DNA of 64,000 nucleotides, from NCBI RefSeq assembly GCF_014217605.1, contig NZ_CP043639.1, positions 2,503,501 through 2,567,500 on the forward strand, in the 5' to 3' direction. The position numbers were made by a program, and so were the translations under genes. The stretch comes from Sphingomonas sp. NBWT7. GTDB taxonomy: Bacteria > Pseudomonadota > Alphaproteobacteria > Sphingomonadales > Sphingomonadaceae. The notes under the pieces were generated by a model. It did no database searches, was not told where the DNA came from, and saw only the letters and a program-made list of their open reading frames with translations. Below, one piece after another: positions 58,629 to 64,000 of the stretch; the first letter of the stretch is position 1; each line of letters opens with the position of its first letter.

Positions 58629-60833
58629 TCACACCGGGGGGAGCGAGGGGAGGAGCTTATCGAGGGTTACCGGCATGTTGTAGCTGCGCACGCCGGTCGC
58701 ATTGTGGATCGCGTTGACGATCGCCGCGCCGGCACCTGCGATGCCGAGCTCGCCGACGCCCTTGGCGCCGACCGGGTTGGCCGAATCATCGATCTCCTCG
58801 ATGAAATGCGCCTCGATCTGCGGCACGTCGGCATTCACCGCGACGTGATACTCGCCGAAATCGGGGTTCACGAACCGCCCGTTGCGCGGATCGACGACGG
58901 CGTCCTCGCTCAGCGCGTAGGCCAGCCCCCACACCATGCCGCCGACCACCTGGTTGCGCGCCGTCTTCTCGTTGAGCACGCGGCCGATGTCGAACACGCC
59001 CAGCATCCGGCGCACGCGTACCTCGCCGGTCACCGCGTTGACCGCGACTTCGGCGAACTGCGCGCCGTGGCTTGCCTGGCTCGTCGCCTGCGATTCCTTG
59101 CCGGGCGACGTCTTGCCGCGCGCGGTGATCGGCGCGCCGCGCACCAGATCGCCGATCGCGCTCGTCCGTCCGCCGGCGGTGACCTGACCGTCGAGCAGCG
59201 CGAGATCCTCCTGTGCGGCGTTCATGCGCAGCGCGAGTTCGGCGAGTATATCCTCGCACGCCAGCGCCACCGCCGCGCACGCGCTGCCCGCGCCGAACGA
59301 TCCGCCCGAACCCGCGCTCGGCGGCAGGTCGCTGTCGCCGATCACCACGTCGATGGCGCTCACCGGCAGGCCGAGCATCTCGCCCGCGGTCTGCGCCAGG
59401 ATCGTGTAGGTGCCGGTGCCGATATCGGTCATGTCGGTGCGCAGCGTCGCGCGCCCGTCCGCCTCCAGCGTCACCTCGGCTTCCGCCTGGACGGTGAAGT
59501 TGCCGCGCAGCGCCGCCGCCATGCCCATGCCGATCAGCCACTCGCCCTCGCGCCGGCTGCCCGGCGTCGCCGCGCGCCGCTCCCAGCCGAAGCGCCGCGC
59601 GCCCTCTTCGTAGCAGTCGAGCAGGCGGCGGGTGGAGAAGCGCTTACCCGTCGTCGGATCGACACTCGGCTCGTTGCGCCGGCGCAGCTCGATGGGATCG
59701 AGCCCGAGCTGCTCGGCGAGTTCGTCCATCGCGCACTCGACCGCGAAGGTGCCGATCGCCTCGCCCGGCGCGCGCACTGCGCCCGTCGCGGGCAGGTCGA
59801 TCCGCGCGAGATCGGTGCGGAAGCGACGCGCCTTGCCGGCGTAGAGCGGCAGCGTGCCGAACGGCACCGGCTCGAGGAACCCGCTGTCGTCGTTCTGATA
59901 GGCGACGCTCTCGTGCGCCATCGCGCTGATATTGCCATCGGCATCGCAGGCGATGCGCATCCGCTGCTGCGTCGGCGAGCGGTGGTGCACCATATAGGCG
60001 GTCTGCCGGCGCGTCAGCGCGACCTTCACCGGACGCCCGACCTTCTCTGCCGCGATCGCGGCGAAGATCACCTCGGGGCCGACGCCCGTCTTGCCGCCGA
60101 ACCCGCCGCCGACATAGGGCGCGAGTACGCGCACGCGGTCCTTGTCGATCCCCAGCGCCGTCGCGATCGTGCCCTTCGCGCCGCCGATCACCTGGTTGCT
60201 CGACCGCACGATCAGCCGCTCGCCCTCCCACCACGCGGTGGTCGCGTGCGGCTCGAGCGCGGCGGGGAAGTGGATCGGCGTCGAATAGGTGCGATCGAAC
60301 ACAATCTCGGCCGCGGCGAGCGCTTCGTCGAACCCGCCCTTGTCGATCGCCGGCAGGAAGCCGAGCTTGTGATCGCGCTCGACCGTGACGTCGCCCGCGT
60401 CGAAGCGGCCCGGCTGCTCGGCGTAGTTCACCTCGATCAGCCGCGCCGCGGCGCGCGCCGTCTCCTGCGTCTCGGCGACGACGAGCGCGACACCCTGGCC
60501 GTAATGGAAGATCTCGTCGCTGCCGAGCGTCGCGGGCGCGCGCGAATTGCCCTCGCCGGTCGGCATGCGCGGATCGCCATGGATCACCGCGATTACGCCG
60601 GGCAGCGCCTCGGCCGCTGCGGCGTCGATCCCCGTCACACGCCCGCGCCCGATCGCCGCCGTCACCACCGCCATGTACGCGGTACGCTCGGGCGCCTGCT
60701 CATAGGCGTAGTGCGCCGCGCCGCTGACCTTGGCCGGCCCCTCGTAGCGGTCGATCGGCTTGCCCAGCAGCCCCTGCTGCGCGCGGTCGAGCGCGGCGGG
60801 GCGGTACGGGGCGTCCATCGCGACGTCGTTCAT
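58629..60833 (-). CDS. Xanthine dehydrogenase-family molybdopterin-binding subunit (PaoC type)
   Basis: A 734-residue large subunit of a molybdenum hydroxylase. Mo-site blocks: [50 protein letters not shown], and the catalytic Glu region [20 protein letters not shown] near the C-terminus. The family oxidises aldehydes or purines; the gene order with a 4Fe-4S-containing FAD subunit points to the PaoABC aldehyde oxidoreductase type. Confidence 0.92.
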   Translation of the reverse strand: MNDVAMDAPYRPAALDRAQQGLLGKPIDRYEGPAKVSGAAHYAYEQAPERTAYMAVVTAAIGRGRVTGIDAAAAEALPGVIAVIHGDPRMPTGEGNSRAPATLGSDEIFHYGQGVALVVAETQETARAAARLIEVNYAEQPGRFDAGDVTVERDHKLGFLPAIDKGGFDEALAAAEIVFDRTYSTPIHFPAALEPHATTAWWEGERLIVRSSNQVIGGAKGTIATALGIDKDRVRVLAPYVGGGFGGKTGVGPEVIFAAIAAEKVGRPVKVALTRRQTAYMVHHRSPTQQRMRIACDADGNISAMAHESVAYQNDDSGFLEPVPFGTLPLYAGKARRFRTDLARIDLPATGAVRAPGEAIGTFAVECAMDELAEQLGLDPIELRRRNEPSVDPTTGKRFSTRRLLDCYEEGARRFGWERRAATPGSRREGEWLIGMGMAAALRGNFTVQAEAEVTLEADGRATLRTDMTDIGTGTYTILAQTAGEMLGLPVSAIDVVIGDSDLPPSAGSGGSFGAGSACAAVALACEDILAELALRMNAAQEDLALLDGQVTAGGRTSAIGDLVRGAPITARGKTSPGKESQATSQASHGAQFAEVAVNAVTGEVRVRRMLGVFDIGRVLNEKTARNQVVGGMVWGLAYALSEDAVVDPRNGRFVNPDFGEYHVAVNADVPQIEAHFIEEIDDSANPVGAKGVGELGIAGAGAAIVNAIHNATGVRSYNMPVTLDKLLPSLPPV

Positions 60834-61804
60834 GGCTGCACCTGCGTCAGCTCGCGCAGCGTGGCGGTCAGCACGCGCCGCACGAGCGGGATCTTGAAAT
60901 CATTGTGGCCGTAGCCGCGCGCGTCCGCGAGCAGCGCGTCCGCCGCCGCGGCGAAGGTCGCCGCATCGGGCGCCTGGCCGACCAGCGCCGCCTCGACCGC
61001 CGCGTCGCGCCACGGCATCGGCCCGAGTCCGCCGAAGGCGAGCGCGGCGTAGGCGATCCGCCCGTCCTCCACCGCGATCACGCCGGCGACGGAGACGACG
61101 GCAAAGGCGTAGGACGCGCGATCGCGCACCTTGCGATACGCCTGTCGCGCGCCCGCCGGCGGGGCGGGCAAAGCGACGTGGGTGATGAGCTCGCCCGGTT
61201 CGAGCACCGTCTCGATTTGTGGCGTGTCGCCGGGCAGGCGATAGAAATCCCCGAGCGGGATGCGCCGCCGGTCGCCGTCGGGCTTCAGCGTCACCACCGC
61301 CGCGTCGAGCGCGCGCATCGCCACCGGCATGTCGCCGGGATGCGTCGCGATACATTGGTCGCTCGTCCCCAGCACGGCGTGGATGCGGTTGAACCCGCCG
61401 ATCGCGTCGCAGCCGCTGCCCGGCACTCGCTTGTTGCACGCGGCGTGCGTGTCGTAGAAGAAATAGCAGCGCGTGCGCTGGAGCAAATTGCCCCCCGTCG
61501 TCGCCTTGTTGCGTAGCTGCCCCGACGCGCCGGCAAGCAGCGCGCGGCTCAGCACGGGGTAGCGTGCGATCACGCGGGGGTGCGCGGCGAGATCGCTGTT
61601 GGGCACCAGCGCGCCGATCAGCAGCCCGCCGTCGCGCTCCTCGATCGTATTGAGGTTAAGCCGGCTGATGTCGACCAGCGCCTCGGGCGTCTCGACCTGC
61701 AGCTTCATCAGATCGATGAGGTTGGTGCCGCCCGCAATGAACCGCCCGCCCGCTTTCACCGCAGCTTCGGGACTGTCGGCGCGGGTATAGCTGAACGTCT
61801 TCAC
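60830..61804 (-). CDS. Molybdenum hydroxylase FAD subunit (PaoB type)
   Basis: A 324-residue FAD-binding subunit. [20 protein letters not shown] is the flavin loop. A cysteine-rich insert, [20 protein letters not shown] followed by GSGCDAIGG, matches the extra [4Fe-4S] cluster of PaoB/YagS-like subunits. The start overlaps the 2Fe-2S subunit stop, and its stop overlaps the large subunit by 4 nt. Confidence 0.93.
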   Translation of the reverse strand: MKTFSYTRADSPEAAVKAGGRFIAGGTNLIDLMKLQVETPEALVDISRLNLNTIEERDGGLLIGALVPNSDLAAHPRVIARYPVLSRALLAGASGQLRNKATTGGNLLQRTRCYFFYDTHAACNKRVPGSGCDAIGGFNRIHAVLGTSDQCIATHPGDMPVAMRALDAAVVTLKPDGDRRRIPLGDFYRLPGDTPQIETVLEPGELITHVALPAPPAGARQAYRKVRDRASYAFAVVSVAGVIAVEDGRIAYAALAFGGLGPMPWRDAAVEAALVGQAPDAATFAAAADALLADARGYGHNDFKIPLVRRVLTATLRELTQVQP

Positions 61805-62304
61805 GCCGCCGCCCCCGCCTCGTGCACGTCGCGGATCGCGTCGACGATCGTCGGATAGGCCGAACAGCGGCAGATGTTGCCGCTCATCCGCTCGCTGATC
61901 TCGGCATCGTCGAGCTGAGGCGCCGTGAGATCACCCGAGACGTGGCTCGGCCATCCCTTCGCGACTTCGTCGAGCATGCCGACTGCCGAGCAGATCTGCC
62001 CCGGCGTGCAATAGCCGCACTGATAGCCGTCGTGACGGACGAACGCGGCCTGCATCGGGTGCAACGCGTCGGCGCTGCCCAGCCCCTCGATCGTCGTAAT
62101 GTCATCGTCCTGATGCATCACCGCGAGCGTGAGACACGCATTGATCCGCCGTCCGTTGACCAGCACCGTGCACGCGCCGCACTGGCCGTGGTCGCACCCC
62201 TTCTTGGTGCCGGTAAGGCGGAAATCCTCGCGCAGGAGGTCGAGAAGCGAGGCGCGGATATCGGGATCGGCCTCGCGCTTGCTGCCGTTGATGGTGAAGC
62301 GCAT
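61801..62304 (-). CDS. Molybdenum hydroxylase 2Fe-2S subunit (PaoA type)
   Basis: A 167-residue iron-sulfur subunit with two [2Fe-2S] sites: [20 protein letters not shown] (plant-ferredoxin type) and [15 protein letters not shown] with [16 protein letters not shown] (helical type). There is no Tat signal peptide at the N-terminus (starts [13 protein letters not shown]), unlike E. coli PaoA, so the complex is expected in the cytoplasm. First gene of the oxidase operon and divergent from the phosphodiesterase with 9 bp between starts. Confidence 0.94.
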   Translation of the reverse strand: MRFTINGSKREADPDIRASLLDLLREDFRLTGTKKGCDHGQCGACTVLVNGRRINACLTLAVMHQDDDITTIEGLGSADALHPMQAAFVRHDGYQCGYCTPGQICSAVGMLDEVAKGWPSHVSGDLTAPQLDDAEISERMSGNICRCSAYPTIVDAIRDVHEAGAAA

Positions 62305-62313
62305 GACGATAGT

Positions 62314-63384
62314 ATGCGCGCTTCGATGATCCGATCCAAGAGTGCCGCAATAATTCTTGTTATGCTGCTGGCGGGCGGCTGCGCTTCGCGGCAACCTGTG
62401 GCGATGGATCCGGTCGCCTCGCTCTCGCCCCCCATCGTCATCGCGCACCGCGGCGCCTCGGGCGAGCGGCCCGAGCACACGCTCGCCGCCTATGCACGGG
62501 CGATTCAGCAGGGCGCCGACGTGATCGAGCCGGATCTGGTGCCGACGCGCGACGGCGTGCTCGTCGCGCGGCACGAGAACGAGATCAGCGAGACGACCAA
62601 CGTCACCGATCACCCCGAATTCAGCGATCGCCGCGCCACCAAGACGATCGACGGCAAGACGCTGACGGGCTGGTTCACCGAGGATTTCACGCTCGCCGAA
62701 CTGAAGACGCTGCGCGCGCGCGAGCGCCTGCCGCTGCTCCGCCCGGATAATACGGCCTATGACGGGCAGGAGACGATCCCGACGCTCGACGAGGTGATCG
62801 CGTTCGCCAAGCGCCACGGCGTCGCGATCTATCCCGAGACCAAGCATCCGAGCTATTTCGCCGCGATCGGCCACGGCACCGATGCGCCGCTCGTCGCCGC
62901 GCTCAAGGCGGCGGGGTGGGACAGCGCCGACGCACCCGTCTTCATCCAGTCGTTCGAGGTCGCGAACCTGCGGCGCCTCGCGACGATGACGAAGATCCGG
63001 CTGATCCAGCTCGTCGATGCGGATGGCACACCGGCGGATGGCGCGGCGGCGAGCTATGCCGATATGACGACGCCCGCCGGGCTAGCCGCGATCGCGCGCT
63101 ACGCCTGGGGGATCGGCCCCAACAAGGCGATGCTGTGGCAGGGGGATGCGCCGAGCACGCTCGTCCGCGACGCGCACGCCGCCGGGCTGCGCGTCCACCC
63201 CTGGACGTACCGTGCCGAGAACTACTTTCTGCCGTCACCTTTCCGCCAAGGCATGAATCCGCGCGGACACGGCGATGTCGCCGCCGAGATTGCGGCCGCG
63301 CTTCGCCTTGGTATCGACGGATTTTTCACCGATTTTCCTGCTATCGGGGTGAAGGCGCGAAACGACGCGCGGGGAGTGAAGTGA
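62314..63384 (+). CDS. glpQ: Glycerophosphodiester phosphodiesterase lipoprotein
   Basis: A 356-residue GDPD enzyme hydrolysing glycerophosphodiesters to glycerol-3-phosphate and an alcohol. A lipoprotein signal ends LLAGGCASR. The catalytic part begins IVIAHRGASGERPEHTLAAY with the HRG and Glu residues, then DVIEPDLVPTRDGVLVARHE. The long insert and C-terminal block ENYFLPSPFRQGMNPRGHGD are typical for the secreted GlpQ class. Start at 62314 or 62326; neither has a clear Shine-Dalgarno, and both lie within ~22 bp of the divergent gene. Confidence 0.9.
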   Translation: MRASMIRSKSAAIILVMLLAGGCASRQPVAMDPVASLSPPIVIAHRGASGERPEHTLAAYARAIQQGADVIEPDLVPTRDGVLVARHENEISETTNVTDHPEFSDRRATKTIDGKTLTGWFTEDFTLAELKTLRARERLPLLRPDNTAYDGQETIPTLDEVIAFAKRHGVAIYPETKHPSYFAAIGHGTDAPLVAALKAAGWDSADAPVFIQSFEVANLRRLATMTKIRLIQLVDADGTPADGAAASYADMTTPAGLAAIARYAWGIGPNKAMLWQGDAPSTLVRDAHAAGLRVHPWTYRAENYFLPSPFRQGMNPRGHGDVAAEIAAALRLGIDGFFTDFPAIGVKARNDARGVK

Positions 63385-63668
63385 TGCGTAAGATCATCGT
63401 GTGTGCGGCCGCGCTGGCGCTGCCGCTGAGCGCCGGCGGGTGCATTCGCACCGCGGCCAGCGTCGTCACCGCGCCGTTCAAGGTCGCGGGGCAGGCGGCG
63501 GACTGGGCGACGACCAGCCAGGACGAGGCGGATCGCAACTACGGCCGCAAGATGCGCAAGAAAGAAGCGCGCGAGGGCCGCGAGCGCCGCGACTGGGAAA
63601 AACGCTGCCGCCGCGATCCGGAGAATTGCGGTCGCTACGACGGCTACGTCGCCGGCCGCGACAATTAG
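63384..63668 (+). CDS. Small putative lipoprotein, unknown function
   Basis: A 94-residue protein: a signal segment IIVCAAALALPLSAGGC with a lipobox-like Gly-Gly-Cys, then an amphipathic part and a very basic stretch (GRKMRKKEAREGRERRDWEK), with two further cysteines. The ATG overlaps the upstream TGA (TGATG), so it is translated with the phosphodiesterase. No family recognised. Confidence 0.7.
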   Translation: MRKIIVCAAALALPLSAGGCIRTAASVVTAPFKVAGQAADWATTSQDEADRNYGRKMRKKEAREGRERRDWEKRCRRDPENCGRYDGYVAGRDN

Positions 63669-63688
63669 GCGGATCCGCTAGGCCGCGT

Positions 63689-64000
63689 TCATCGCGCGCG
63701 GCCCAGCGTCTCGGCAACCGCCTGCAGCACCTGCGGGCGATGCTGCACGCCCATGTGGCTCGCCACCACCTCGATCGCGCGGCATCCCGGCTCGTCCGGC
63801 GCGTGGCAGATCAACCCGTTGACGATCCCGTCGGTGGCGCTCCAGATCGCGGTGGCGGGCACCGGCAGCGGGCGCGCGATCTCCGCCAGCCGCTCCTGCA
63901 CGGCCGGCCCGTCGACCTTCTCGCCCGTCATCCACTCGAACAGCCGCCACACATTCGTTGCGCGCGGGCTGCCGGCATAGGGCGATGCGATGGTGATCAC
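63689..64000 (-). CDS. Alpha/beta hydrolase, C-terminal part (runs off the window)
   Basis: The last ~103 residues of an alpha/beta-hydrolase-like protein whose start lies beyond base 64000. VITIASPYAGSPRATNVWRL follows a nucleophile region that is outside the window. IWSATDGIVNG would carry the acid residue and VVASHMGVQHRPQVLQAVAE the catalytic His, a pattern seen in lipase-like hydrolases. Substrate unknown. Confidence 0.7.
   Translation of the reverse strand: MITIASPYAGSPRATNVWRLFEWMTGEKVDGPAVQERLAEIARPLPVPATAIWSATDGIVNGLICHAPDEPGCRAIEVVASHMGVQHRPQVLQAVAETLGRAR

Noticed and set aside
57534..60914. Very long open frame (1126 codons) on the plus strand across mocA, xdhC and the oxidase large subunit
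   Set aside because: It is antisense to clearly recognisable genes, has Arg/Ala/His-rich noise composition and no motif; GC-rich genes often leave the opposite frame open.

Overview
The window is a 64 kb chromosomal segment of an alphaproteobacterium, most probably a Sphingomonas-like member of the Sphingomonadales. The base composition is GC-rich throughout, genes are densely packed with many 1-4 nt overlaps, and several gene blocks are arranged as is typical for that class: infA-maf-RNase-yacG-tRNA-Phe, mnmE-mnmG-rsmG-parA-parB, DUF3576-leuS-lptE-holA, and rho-hemJ-hemE facing ppsR-maf-aroE-coaE-dnaQ. I see no prophage, insertion sequence, CRISPR array or rRNA operon.

Layout. 1-1161: the end of a GIY-YIG protein whose open frame runs through a repeat cluster into trmJ. 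1222-8536: small secreted proteins, tRNA-Phe, yacG, an RNase E/G-like protein, maf, infA, ubiH and ftsK. 8663-13938: a LuxR-type regulator and the sulfate-activation genes cysD, cysNC and cysQ. 13999-20673: a small membrane protein, a dienelactone hydrolase, then a chain of overlapping genes, DUF6489-mnmE-mnmG-rsmG-parA-parB. 20681-30866: holA-lptE-leuS-DUF3576, an outer-membrane-like protein, a ThiE-like protein, yggS, a HAD phosphatase, ribA, xth and lolA. 30970-40847: terC, rho, hemJ and hemE, the probable chromosomal origin, then ppsR, maf, aroE, coaE, dnaQ, hpf, ptsN, a thioesterase and a DUF1491 gene. 41010-52198: a SleB-type hydrolase, mmcB and the propionyl-CoA/methylmalonyl-CoA locus. 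52315-57092: a tripartite MacAB-type exporter. 57104-62304: a molybdenum hydroxylase (PaoABC type) with its maturation factors. 62314-64000: a glycerophosphodiesterase, a small lipoprotein and a partial hydrolase.

Main points. (1) The 339 bp between hemE and ppsR carries one perfect and at least two near-perfect DnaA boxes, an AT-rich stretch and two GANTC sites. It sits at the place of the Caulobacter origin, so I call it oriC. (2) Three parS-like palindromes lie at 10.2, 16.7 and 18.9 kb beside parAB; one of them provides the start codon and first residues of MnmG. (3) The propionyl-CoA carboxylase beta gene is broken: its first ~255 codons are joined out of frame to its last 29 codons, while the alpha subunit, epimerase, mutase, biotin synthase and ScfR-type regulator are intact. 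(4) Just behind this scar is a two-gene module, a ribbon-helix-helix protein plus a short coiled-coil protein, with its own promoter and a palindromic operator over the -10 box. (5) A dispersed inverted-repeat family occurs at 241-422 and 46310-46437; at the first site it has apparently removed both the stop codon of one gene and the normal start of the next.
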